This document shows, one piece after another, positions 12,411-24,800 of a DNA stretch of 64,000 bases. This stretch comes from Heracleum sosnowskyi (lineage: Eukaryota > Streptophyta > Magnoliopsida > Apiales > Apiaceae): NCBI GenBank assembly GCA_030848705.1, contig JAUIZM010000147.1, forward strand, positions 1 to 64,000, written 5' to 3'. Position 1 is the first letter of the stretch; the number at the start of each line of letters is the position of its first letter. Under the pieces are notes generated by a model. The model did not search any database and was not told where the DNA came from. It saw nothing but the letters and a program-made list of their open reading frames with translations. Position numbers and translations under genes: made by a program.

Positions 12411-15400
12411 CTCGTTTTTTGAGCGCGTGAAAATGAATGCCAGTGAAACCAGTTTTGGGCCAAAAAGTGGGTTTTTTCCCATTTTCGGGGGTCGAAAAAA
12501 CCCATTTCCGAAAATGAAATTTCACTTTTTTTGGTCCGTACGTCCATTTTGTACCTCTATTTTAGCACGTGGCAAAAAAAATCGGAATAAAAACGTCGGG
12601 AACCTCGTTTTTTGAGCGGGTGAAAATGCCAGTGAAACCAGTTTTTGGCCAAAGAGTGGGTTTTTTCCCATTTTCGGGGGTCGAAAAAACCCATTTCCGG
12701 AAATGAAATTTGGCGTTTTTTGGTCCGTACGTACATTTTGTACCTCTATTTTAGCACGTGACAAAAAAAATCGGAAGAAAAATGTCGGGAACCTCGTTTT
12801 TTGAGCGCGTGAAAATGCCAGTGAAACCATTTTTGGGCCAAAAAGTGGGTTTTTGCCCATTTTCGGGGGTCGAAAAAACCCATTTCCGAAATGAAATTTC
12901 ACTTTTTTTGGTCCGTACGTCCATTTTGTACCTCTATTTTAGCACGTGGCAAAAAAAATCGGAATAAAAACGTCGGGAACCTCGTCTTTTGAGCGGGTGA
13001 AAATGCCAGTGAAACCAGTTTTTGGCCAAAGAGTGGGTTTTTTCCCATTTTCGGGGGTCGAAAAAACCCATTTCCGGAAATGAAATTTGGCGTTTTTTGG
13101 TCCGTACGTCCATTTTGTACCTCTATTTTAGCACGTGACAAAAAAAATCGGAAGAAAAATGTAGGGAACCTCGTTTTTTGAGCGCGTTAAAATGCCAGTG
13201 AAACCAGTTTTGGGCCAAAAAGTGGGTTTTTTCCCATTTTTGGGGGTCGAAAAAACCCATTTTCGGAAATGAAATTTCGCGTTTTTTGGTCCGTACGTCC
13301 ATTTTGTACCTCTATTTTAGCACGTGACAAAAAAAATCGGAAGAAAAATGTCGGGAACCTCGTTTTTTGAGCGCGTGAAAATGCCAGTGAAACCATTTTT
13401 GGCCAAAAAGTGGGTTTTTTCCCATTTTCGGGGGTCGAAAAAACCCATTTCCGGAAATGAAATTTCGCTTTTTTTTGGTCCGTACGTCCATTTTGTACCT
13501 CTATTTTAGCACGTGACAAAAAAAATCGGAAGAAAAATGTCGGGAACCTCGTTTTTTGAGCGCGTGAAAATGCCAGTGAAACCATTTTTGGGCCAAAAAG
13601 TGGGTTTTTGCCCATTTTCGGGGGTCGAAAAAACCCATTTCCGGAAATGAAATTTCACTTTTTTTGGTCCGTACGTCCATTTTGTACCTCTATTTTAGCA
13701 CGTGGCAAAAAAAATCGGAATAAAAACGTCGGGAACCTCGTCTTTTGAGCGGGGTGAAAATGCCAGTGAAACCAGTTTTTGGCCAAAGAGTGGGTTTTTT
13801 CCCATTTTCGGGGGTCGAAAAAACCCATTTCCGGAAATGAAATTTGGCGTTTTTTGGTCCGTACGTCCATTTTGTACCTCTATTTTAGCACGTGACAAAA
13901 AAAATCGGAAGAAAAATGTAGGGAACCTCGTTTTTTGAGCGCGTTAAAATGCCAGTGAAACCAGTTTTGGGCCAAAAAGTGGGTTTTTTCCCATTTTTGG
14001 GGGTCGAAAAAAACCCATTTTCGGAAATGAAATTTCGCGTTTTTTGGTCCGTACGTCCATTTTGTACCTCTATTTTAGCACGTGACAAAAAAAATCGGAA
14101 GAAAAATGTCGGGAACCTCGTTTTTTGAGCGCGTGAAAATGCCAGTGAAACCATTTTTGGCCAAAAAGTGGGTTTTTTCCCATTTTCGGGGGTCGAAAAA
14201 ACCCATTTCCGAAATGAAATTTCGCTTTTTTTGGTCCGTACGTCCATTTTGTACCTCTATTTTAGCACGTGACAAAAAAAATCGGATGAAAAATGTCGGG
14301 AACCTCGTTTTTTGAGCGCGTGAAAATGCCAGTGAAACCAGTTTTTGGCCAAAAAGTGGGTTTTTGCTCATTTTCGGGGGGTCGAAAAAACCCATTTCCG
14401 GAAATGAAATTTCGCGTTTTTTGGTCCGTACGTCCATTTTGTACCTCTATTTTAGCACGTGACAAAAAAAATCGGAAGAAAAATGTCGGGAACCTCGTTT
14501 TTTGAGCGCGTGAAAATGCCAGTGAAACCCATTTTTGGGCCAAAAAGTGGGTTTTTGCCCATTTTCGGGGGTCGAAAAAACCCATTTCCGGAAATGAAAT
14601 TTCACTTTTTTTGGTCCGTACGTCCATTTTGTACCTCTATTTTAGCACGTGGCAAAAAAAATCGGAATAAAAACGTCGGGAACCTCGTTTTTTGAGCGGG
14701 TGAAAATGCCAGTGAAACCAGTTTTTGGCCAAAGAGTGGGTTTTTTCCCATTTTCGGGGGTCGAAAAAACCCATTTTCGGAAATGAAATTTGGCGTTTTT
14801 TGGTCCGTACGTCCATTTTGTACCTCTATTTTAGCACGTGACAAAAAAAATCGGAAGAAAAATGTCGGGAACCTCGTTTTTTGAGCGCGTGAAAATGCCA
14901 GTGAAACCAATTTTGGGCCAAAAAGTGGGTTTTTTCCCATTTTCGGGGGTCGAAAAAACCCATTTCCGAAATGAAATTTCACTTTTTTTGGTCCGTACGT
15001 CCATTTTGTACCTCTATTTTAGCACGTGACAAAATAAATCGGAAGAAAAATGTCGGGAACCTCGTTTTTTGAGCGGGTGAAAATGCCAGTGAAACAAGTT
15101 TTTGGCCAAAAAGTGGGTTTTTTCCCATTATCGGGGGTCGAAAAAACCCATTTCCGGAAATGAAATTTGGCGTTTTTTGGTCCGTACGTCCATTTTGTAC
15201 CTCTATTTTAGCACGTGACAAAAAAAATCGGAAGAAAAATGTAGGGAACCTCGTTTTTTGAGCGCGTTAAAATGCCAGTGAAACCAGTTTTGGGCCAAAA
15301 AGTGGGTTTTTTCCCATTTTTGGGGGTCGAAAAAACCCATTTTCGGAAATGAAATTTCGCGTTTTTTGGTCCGTACGTCCATTTTGTACCTCTATTTTAG

Positions 15401-17079
15401 CACGTGACAAAAAAAATCGGAAGAAAAATGTCGGGAACCTCGTTTTTTGAGCGCGTGAAAATGCCAGTGAAACCATTTTTGGCCAAAAAGTGGGTTTTTT
15501 CCCATTTTCGGGGGTCGAAAAAACCCATTTCCGGAAATGAAATTTCGCTTTTTTTTGGTCCGTACGTCCATTTTGTACCTCTATTTTAGCACGTGACAAA
15601 AAAAATCGGATGAAAAATGTCGGGAACCTCGTTTTTTGAGCGCGTGAAAATGCCAGTGAAACCAGTTTTTGGCCAAAAAGTGGGTTTTTGCTCATTTTCG
15701 GGGGTCGAAAAAACCCATTTCCGGAAATGAAATTTCGCGTTTTTTGGTCCGTACGTCCATTTTGTACCTCTATTTTAGCACGTGACAAAAAAAATCGGAA
15801 GAAAAATGTCGGGAACCTCGTTTTTTTGAGCGCGTGAAAATGCCAGTGAAACCATTTTTGGGCCAAAAAGTGGGTTTTTGCCCATTTTCGGGGGTCGAAA
15901 AAACCCATTTCCGGAAATGAAATTTCACTTTTTTTGGTCCGTACGTCCATTTTGTACCTCTATTTTAGCACGTGGCAAAAAAAATCGGAATAAAAACGTC
16001 GGGAACCTCGTTTTTTGAGCGGGTGAAAATGCCAGTGAAACCAGTTTTTGGCCAAAGAGTGGGTTTTTTCCCATTTTCGGGGGTCGAAAAAACCCATTTC
16101 CGGAAATGAAATTTGGCGTTTTTTGGTCCGTACGTCCATTTTGTACCTCTATTTTAGCACGTGACAAAAAAAATCGGAAGAAAAATGTCGGGAACCTCGT
16201 TTTTTGAGCGCGTGAAAATGCCAGTGAAACCAATTTTGGGCCAAAAAGTGGGTTTTTTCCCATTTTCGGGGGTCGAAAAAACCCATTTCCGGAAATGAAA
16301 TTTCACTTTTTTTGGTCCGTACGTCCATTTTGTACCTCTATTTTAGCACGTGACAAAACAAATCGGAAGAAAAATGTCGGGAACCTCGTTTTTTGAGCGG
16401 GTGAAAATGCCAGTGAAACAAGTTTTTGGCCAAAAAGTGGGTTTTTTCCCATTATCGGGGGTCGAAAAAACCCATTTCCGGAAATGAAATTTGGCGTTTT
16501 TTGGTCCGTACGTCCATTTTTTACCTCTATTGTAGCACATGACAAAAAAAATCGGAAGAAAAATGTAGGGAACCTCGTTTTTTGAGCGCGTTAAAATGCC
16601 AGTGAAACCAGTTTTGGGCCAAAAGTGGGTTTTTTCCCATTTTCGGGGGTCGAAAAAGCCCATTTCCGGAAATGAAATTTCGCGTTTTTTGGTCCGTACG
16701 TCCATTTTTTACCTCTATTTTAGCACGTGACAAAAAAAATCGGAAGAAAAATGTCGGGAACCTCATTTTTTGAGCGCGTGAAAATGCCAGTGAAACCATT
16801 TTTGGGCCAAAAAGTGGGTTTTTTCCCATTTTTGGGGGTCGAAAAAACCCATTTCCGGAAATGAAATTTCACTTTTTTTGACCCGTACGTCCATTTTGTA
16901 CCTCTATTTTAGCACGTGACAAAAAAAATCGGAAGAAAAATGTCGGGAACCTCGTTTTTTGAGCGCGGGAAAATGCCCGTGAAACCAGTTTTGGGCCAAA
17001 AAGTGGGTTTTTTCCCATTTTCGGGGGTCGAAAAAACCCATTTCCGGAAATGAAATTTCGCGTTTTTTGGTCCGTACGT

Positions 17080-17099
17080 CCATTTTTTATGTCGGGAAC
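17080..17099 (+). repeat. Truncated monomer with 40-bp internal deletion, copy 2
   Basis: The deletion junction is identical to that at 12400, here at 17089/17090. The distance of 4,689 bp equals 25 units less 40 bp plus the 4-bp insertion of copy 1. Flanking variants match as well: AATGCCCGTG upstream and TTCACTTTTTTTG(G/A)CCCG before that. Confidence 0.9.
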
Positions 17100-17795
17100 C
17101 TCGTTTTTTGAGCGCGTGAAAATGCCAGTGAAACCAGTTTTGGGCCAAAAAGTGGGTTTTTTCCCATTTTCGGGGGTCGAAAAAACCCATTTCCGAAAAT
17201 TAAATTTCGCGTTTTTTTGGTCCGTACGTCCATTTTCTACCTCTATTTTAGCACGTGACAAAAAAATCGGAAGAAAAATGCCGGGAACCTCGTTTTTTGA
17301 GCGCGTGAAAATGCTAGTGAAACAAGTTTTGGGCCAAAAAGTGGGTTTTTTCCCATTTTCGGGGGTCGAAAAAACCCATTTCCGGAAATGAAATTTCGCG
17401 TTTTTTGGTCCGTACGTCCATTTTTTACCTCTATTTTAGCACGTGACAAAAAAAATCGGAAGAAAAATGTCGAGAACCTCGTTTTTTGAGCGCGTGAAAA
17501 TGCCCGTGAAACCATTTTTGGGCCAAAAAGTGGGTTTTTTCCCATTTTTGGGGGTCGAAAAAACCCATTTCCGGAAATGAAATTTCACTTTTTTTGGCCC
17601 GTACGTCCATTTTGTACCTCTATTTTAGCACGTGACAAAAAAAATCGGAAGAAAAATGTCGGGAACCTCGTTTTTTGAGCGCGGGAAAATGCCCGTGAAA
17701 CCAGTTTTGGGCCAAAAAGTGGGTTTTTTCCCATTTTCGGGGGTCGAAAAAACCCATTTCCGGAAATGAAATTTCGCGTTTTTTGGTCCGTACGT

Positions 17796-17815
17796 CCATT
17801 TTTTATGTCGGGAAC
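17796..17815 (+). repeat. Truncated monomer with 40-bp internal deletion, copy 3
   Basis: The same junction lies at 17805/17806, 716 bp after copy 2, which is four units minus the 40 deleted bases. The neighbouring TTCCGAAAATTAAATTTCGCG variant follows both copies 2 and 3, so a block of about four monomers was duplicated in tandem here. Confidence 0.9.
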
Positions 17816-18841
17816 CTCGTTTTTTGAGCGCGTGAAAATGCCAGTGAAACCAGTTTTGGGCCAAAAAGTGGGTTTTTTCCCATTTTCGGGGGTCGAAAAA
17901 ACCCATTTCCGAAAATTAAATTTCGCGTTTTTTGGTCCGTACGTCCATTTTCTACCTCTATTTTAGCACGTGACAAAAAAATCGGAAGAAAAATGTCGGG
18001 AACCTCGTTTTTTGAGCGCGTGAAAATGCCAGTGAAACCAGTTTTTGGCCAAAAAGTGGGTTTTTTCCCATTTTCGGGGGTCGAAAAAACCCATTTCCGG
18101 AAATGAAATTTCGCGTTTTTTGGTCCGTACGTCCATTTTTTACCTCTATTTTAGCACGTGACAAAAAAAATCGGATGAAAAATGTCGGGAACCTCGTTTT
18201 TTGAGCGCGTGAAAATGCCAGTGAAACCAGTTTTGGGCCAAAAAGTGGGTTTTTTCCCATTTTCGGGGGTCGAAAAAACCCATTTTCGGAAATGAAATTT
18301 CGCTTTTTTTGGTCCGTACGTCCATTTTGTACCTCTATTTTAGCACGTGACAAAAAAAATTGGAAGAAAAATGTCGGGGACCTCGTTTTTTGAGCGGGTG
18401 AAAATGCCAGTGAAACCAGTTTTTGGCCAAAAAGTAGGTTTTTTCCCATTTTCGGGGGTCGAAAAAACCCATTTTCGGAAATGAAATTTCGCTTTTTTTG
18501 GTCCGTACGTCCATTTTTTACCTCTATTTTAGCACGTGACAAAAAAATCGGAAGAAAAATGTCGGGAACCTCGTTTTTTGAGCGCGTGAAAATGCCAGTG
18601 AAACCAGTTTTGAGCCAAAAAGTGGGTTTTTTCCCATTTTCGGGGGTCGAAAAAACCCATTTCCCGAAATGAAATTTGGCGTTTTTTGGTCCGTACGTCC
18701 ATTTTTTACCTCTATTTTAGCACGTGACAAAAAAATCGGAAGAAAAATGTCGGGAACCTCGTTTTTTGAGCGCGTGAAAATGCCAGTGAAACCAGTTTTT
18801 GGCCAAAAAGTGGGTTTTTGCCCATTTTCGGGGGTCGAAAA

Positions 18842-21800
18842 AACCCATTTCCGGAAATGAAATTTCGCGTTTTTTGGTCCGTACGTCCATTTTTTACCTC
18901 TATTTTAGCACGTGACAAAAAAAATCGGAAGAAAAATGTCGGGAACCTCATTTTTTGAGCGCGGGAAAATGCCAGTGAAACCAGTTTTGGGCCAAAAAGT
19001 GGGTTTTTTCCCATTTTCGGGGGTCGAAAAAACCCATTTCCGGAAATGAAATTTCGCGTTTTTTGGTCCGTACGTCCATTTTTTACCTCTATTTTAGCAC
19101 GTGACAAAAAAAATCGGAAGAAAAATGTCGGGAACCTCGTTTTTTGAGCGGGTGAAAATGCCAGTGAAACAAGTTTTTGGCCAAAAAGTGGGTTTTTTCC
19201 CATTTTCGGGGGTCGAAAAAACCCATTTCCGGAAATGAAATTTGGCGTTTTTTGGTCCGTACGTCCATTTTTTACCTCTATTTTAGCACGTGACAAAAAA
19301 ATCGGAATAAAAATGTCGGGAACCTCGTTTTTTGAGCGCGTGAAAATGCCAGTGAAACCAGTTTTTGGCCAAAAAGTGGGTTTTTTCCCATTTTCGGGGG
19401 TCGAAAAAACCCATTTCCGGAAATGAAATTTCGCGTTTTTTGGTCCGTACGTCCATTTTTTACCTCTATTTTAGCACGTGACAAAAAAAATCGGAAGAAA
19501 AATGTCGGGAACCTCGTTTTTTGAGCGCGTGAAAATGCTAGTGAAACAAGTTTTGGGCCAAAAAGTGGGTTTTTTCCCATTTTCGGGGGTCGAAAAAACC
19601 CATTTCCGGAAATGAAATTTCGCGTTTTTTGGTCCGTACGTCCATTTTTTACCTCTATTTTAGCACGTGACAAAAAAAATCGGATGAAAAATGTCGGGAA
19701 CCTCGTTTTTTGAGCGCGTGAAAATGCCAGTGAAACCAGTTTTGGGCCAAAAAGTGGGTTTTTTCCCATTTTCGGGGGTCGAAAAAACCCATTTTCGGAA
19801 ATGAAATTTCGCTTTTTTTGGTCCGTACGTCCATTTTGTACCTCAATTTTAGCACGTGACAAAAAAAATTGGAAGAAAAATGTCGGGGACCTCGTTTTTT
19901 GAGCGGGTGAAAATGCCAGTGAAACCAGTTTTTGGCCAAAAAGTAGGTTTTTTCCCATTTTTGGGGGTCGAAAAAACCCATTTTCGGAAATGAAATTTCA
20001 CTTTTTTTGGTCCGTACGTCCATTTTTTACCTCTATTTTAGCACGTGACAAAAAAATCGGAAGAAAAATGTCGGGAACCTCGTTTTTTGAGCGCGTGAAA
20101 ATGCCAGTGAAACCAGTTTTGAGCCAAAAAGTGGGTTTTTTCCCATTTTCGGGGGTCGAAAAAACCCATTTCCCGAAATGAAATTTGGCGTTTTTTGGTC
20201 CGTACGTCCATTTTTTACCTCTATTTTAGCACGTGACAAAAAAATCGGAAGATAAATGTCGGGAACCTCGTTTTTTGAGCGCGTGAAAATGCCAGTGAAA
20301 CCAGTTTTTGGCCAAAAAGTGGGTTTTTGCCCATTTTCGGGGGTCGAAAAAACCCATTTCCGGAAATGAAATTTCGCGTTTTTTGGTCCGTACGTCCATT
20401 TTTTACCTCTATTTTAGCACGTGACAAAAAAAATCGGAAGAAAAATGTCGGGAACCTCATTTTTTGAGCGCGGGAAAATGCCAGTGAAACCAGTTTTGGG
20501 CCAAAAAGTGGGTTTTTTCCCATTTTCGGGGGTCGAAAAAACCCATTTCCGGAAATGAAATTTCGCGTTTTTTGGTCCGTACGTCCATTTTTTACCTCTA
20601 TTTTAGCACGTGACAAAAAAAATCGGAAGAAAAATGTCGGGAACCTCGTTTTTTGAGCGGGTGAAAATGCCAGTGAAACAAGTTTTTGGCCAAAAAGTGG
20701 GTTTTTTCCCATTTTCGGGGGTCGAAAAAACCCATTTCCGGAAATGAAATTTGGCGTTTTTTGGTCCGTACGTCCATTTTTTACCTCTATTTTAGCACGT
20801 GACAAAAAAATCGGAAGAAAAATGTCGGGAACCTCGTTTTTTGAGCGCGTGAAAATGCCAGTGAAACCAGTTTTTGGCCAAAAAGTGGGTTTTTTCCCAT
20901 TTTCGGGGGTCGAAAAAACCCATTTCCGGAAATGAAATTTCGCGTTTTTTGGTCCGTACGTCCATTTTTTACCTCTATTTTAGCACGTGACAAAAAAAAT
21001 CGGAAGAAAAATGTCGGGAACCTCGTTTTTTGAGCGCGTGAAAATGCTAGTGAAACAAGTTTTGGGCCAAAAAGTGGGTTTTTTCCCATTTTCGGGGGTC
21101 GAAAAAACCCATTTCCGGAAATGAAATTTCGCGTTTTTTGGTCCGTACGTCCATTTTTTACCTCTATTTTAGCACGTGACAAAAAAAATCGGAAGAAAAA
21201 TGTCGGGAACCTCGTTTTTTGAGCGCGTGAAAATGCCCGTGAAACCAGTTTTGGGCCAAAAAGTGGGTTTTTTCCCATTTTCGGGGGTCGAAAAAACCCA
21301 TTTCCGGAAATGAAATTTCGCGTTTTTTGGTCCGTACGTACATTTTTTACCTCTATTTTAGCATGTGACAAAAAAAATCGGAAGAAAAATGTAGGGAACC
21401 TCGTTTTTTGAGCGCGTTAAAATGCCAGTGAAACCAGTTTTGGGCCAAAAAGTGGGTTTTTTCCCATTTTCGGGGGTCGAAAAAACCCATTTTCGGAAAT
21501 GAAATTTCGCGTTTTTTGGTCCGTACGTCCATTTTGTACCTCTATTTCAGCACGTGACAAAAAAAATCGGAAGAAAAATGCCGGGAACCTCGTTTTTTGA
21601 GCGCGTGAAAATGCCAGTGAAACCATTTTTGGGCCAAAAAGTGGGTTTTTTCCCATTTTCGGGGGTTGAAAAAACCCATTTCCGGAAATGAAATTTCGCG
21701 TTTTTTGGTCCGTACGTCCATTTTGTACCTCTATTTTAGAACGTGACAAAAAAAATGGGAAGAAAAATGTCGGGAACCTCGTTTTTTGAGCGCGTGAAAA

Positions 21801-24800
21801 TGCCAGTGAAACCATTTTTGGGCCAAAAAGTGGGTTTTTTCCCATTTTTGGGGGTCGAAAAAACCCATTTCCGGAAATGAAATTTCACTTTTTTTGGCCC
21901 GTACGTCCATTTTGTACCTCTATTTTAGCATGTGACAAAAAAAATCGAAAGAAAAATGTCGGGAACCTCGGTTTTTGAGCGCGGGAAAATGCCAGTGAAA
22001 CCAGTTTTGGGCCAAAAAGTGGGTTTTTTCCCATTTTTGGGGGTCGAAAAAACCCATTTCCGGAAATGAAATTTCACTTTTTTTGGCCCGTACGTCCATT
22101 TTGTACCTCTATTTTAGCATGTGACAAAAAAAATCGGAAGAAAAATGTCGGGAACCTCGTTTTTTGAGCGCGGGAAAATGCCAGTGAAACCAGTTTTGGG
22201 CCAAAAAGTGGGTTTTTTCCCATTTTCGGGGGTCGAAAAAACCCATTTCCGGAAATGAAATTTCGCGTTTTTTGGTCCGTACGTCCATTTTTTACCTCTA
22301 TTTTAGCACGTGACAAAAAAAATCGGAAGAAAAATGTCGGGAACCTCATTTTTTGAGCGCGGGAAAATGCCAGTGAAACCAGTTTTGGGCCAAAAAGTGG
22401 GTTTTTTCCCATTTTCGGGGGTCGAAAAAACCCATTTCCGGAAATGAAATTTCGCGTTTTTTGGTCCGTACGTCCATTTTTTACCTCTATTTTAGCACGT
22501 GACAAAAAAAATCGGAAGAAAAATGTCGGGAACCTCGTTTTTTGAGCGGGTGAAAATGCCAGTGAAACAAGTTTTTGGCCAAAAAGTGGGTTTTTTCCCA
22601 TTTTCGGGGGTCGAAAAAACCCATTTCCGGAAATGAAATTTGGCGTTTTTTGGTCCGTACGTCCATTTTTTACCTCTATTTTAGCACGTGACAAAAAAAT
22701 CGGAAGAAAAATGTCGGGAACCTCGTTTTTTGAGCGCGTGAAAATGCCAGTGAAACCAGTTTTTGGCCAAAAAGTGGGTTTTTTCCCATTTTCGGGGGTC
22801 GAAAAAACCCATTTCCGGAAATGAAATTTCGCGTTTTTTGGTCCGTACGTCCATTTTTTACCTCTATTTTAGCACGTGACAAAAAAAATCGGAAGAAAAA
22901 TGTCGGGAACCTCGTTTTTTGAGCGCGTGAAAATGCTAGTGAAACAAGTTTTGGGCCAAAAAGTGGGTTTTTTCCCATTTTCGGGGGTCGAAAAAACCCA
23001 TTTCCGGAAATGAAATTTCGCGTTTTTTGGTCCGTACGTCCATTTTTTACCTCTATTTTAGCACGTGACAAAAAAAATCGGATGAAAAATGTCGGGAACC
23101 TCGTTTTTTGAGCGCGTGAAAATGCCAGTGAAACCAGTTTTGGGCCAAAAAGTGGGTTTTTTCCCATTTTCGGGGGTCGAAAAAACCCATTTTCGGAAAT
23201 GAAATTTCGCTTTTTTTGGTCCGTACGTCCATTTTGTACCTCTATTTTAGCACGTGACAAAAAAAATTGGAAGAAAAATGTCGGGGACCTCGTTTTTTGA
23301 ACGGGTGAAAATGCCAGTGAAACCAGTTTTTGGCCAAAAAGTAGGTTTTTTCCCATTTTCGGGGGTCGAAAAAACCCATTTTCGGAAATGAAATTTCGCT
23401 TTTTTTGGTCCGTACGTCCATTTTTTATCTCTATTTTAGCACGTGACAAAAAAATCGGAAGAAAAATGTCGGGAACCTCGTTTTTTGAGCGCGTGAAAAT
23501 GCCAGTGAAACCAGTTTTGAGCCAAAAAGTGGGTTTTTTCCCATTTTCGGGGGTCGAAAAAACCCATTTCCCGAAATGAAATTTGGCGTTTTTTGGTCCG
23601 TACGTCCATTTTTTACCTCTATTTTAGCACGTGACAAAAAAATCGGAAGATAAATGTCGGGAACCTCGTTTTTTGAGCGCGTGAAAATGCCAGTGAAACC
23701 AGTTTTTGGCCAAAAAGTGGGTTTTTGCCCATTTTCGGGGGTCGAAAAAACCCATTTCCGGAAATGAAATTTCGCGTTTTTTGGTCCGTACGTCCATTTT
23801 TTACCTCTATTTTAGCACGTGACAAAAAAAATCGGAAGAAAAATGTCGGGAACCTCATTTTTTGAGCGCGGGAAAATGCCAGTGAAACCAGTTTTGGGCC
23901 AAAAAGTGGGTTTTTTCCCATTTTCGGGGGTCGAAAAAACCCATTTCCGGAAATGAAATTTCGCGTTTTTTGGTCCGTACGTCCATTTTTTACCTCTATT
24001 TTAGCACGTGACAAAAAAAATCGGAAGAAAAATGTCGGGAACCTCGTTTTTTGAGCGGGTGAAAATGCCAGTGAAACAAGTTTTTGGCCAAAAAGTGGGT
24101 TTTTTCCCATTTTCGGGGGTCGAAAAAACCCATTTTCGGAAATGAAATTTGGCGTTTTTTGGTCCGTACGTCCATTTTTTACCTCTATTTTAGCACGTGA
24201 CAAAAAAATCGGAAGAAAAATGTCGGGAACCTCGTTTTTTGAGCGCGTGAAAATGCCAGTGAAACCAGTTTTTGGCCAAAAAGTGGGTTTTTTCCCATTT
24301 TCGGGGGTCGAAAAAACCCATTTCCGGAAATGAAATTTCGCGTTTTTTGGTCCGTACGTCCATTTTTTACCTCTATTTTAGCACGTGACAAAAAAAATGG
24401 GAAGAAAAATGTCGGGAACCTCGTTTTTTGAGCGCGTGAAAATGCTAGTGAAACAAGTTTTGGGCCAAAAAGTGGGTTTTTTCCCATTTTCGGGGGTCGA
24501 AAAAACCCATTTCCGGAAATGAAATTTCGCGTTTTTTGGTCCGTACGTCCATTTTTTACCTCTATTTTAGCACGTGACAAAAAAAATCGGAAGAAAAATG
24601 TCGGGAACCTCGTTTTTTGAGCGCGTGAAAATGCCCGTGAAACCAGTTTTGGGCCAAAAAGTGGGTTTTTTCCCATTTTCGGGGGTCGAAAAAACCCATT
24701 TCCGGAAATGAAATTTCGCGTTTTTTGGTCCGTACGTACATTTTTTACCTCTATTTTAGCATGTGACAAAAAAAATCGGAAGAAAAATGTAGGGAACCTC

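Larger units (their letters stand above)
11200..17260 (+). repeat. 25-monomer-offset duplication in left array
   Basis: The segment of about 11.2-12.5 kb reappears at about 15.9-17.2 kb. Shared rare variants include GTGAAACAAGTTTTTGG followed by CCCATTATCGGGG (about 11730-11770 and 16415-16457), TATTGTAGCACATGAC (11841 and 16529), and the truncated monomer. The offset is 4,688-4,689 bp, which is 25 units once the 40-bp deletion and 4-bp insertion are allowed for. Confidence 0.8.

Noticed and set aside
22676..23449. Long open reading frame of 257 codons on the minus strand, and dozens of similar 60-260 codon frames over both satellite arrays on both strands
   Set aside because: The unit is 189 bp = 63 codons, so any frame free of stops in one monomer stays open over many. 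The proteins are 63-residue repeats of the satellite in either strand, with no start context, no domain and no codon bias.
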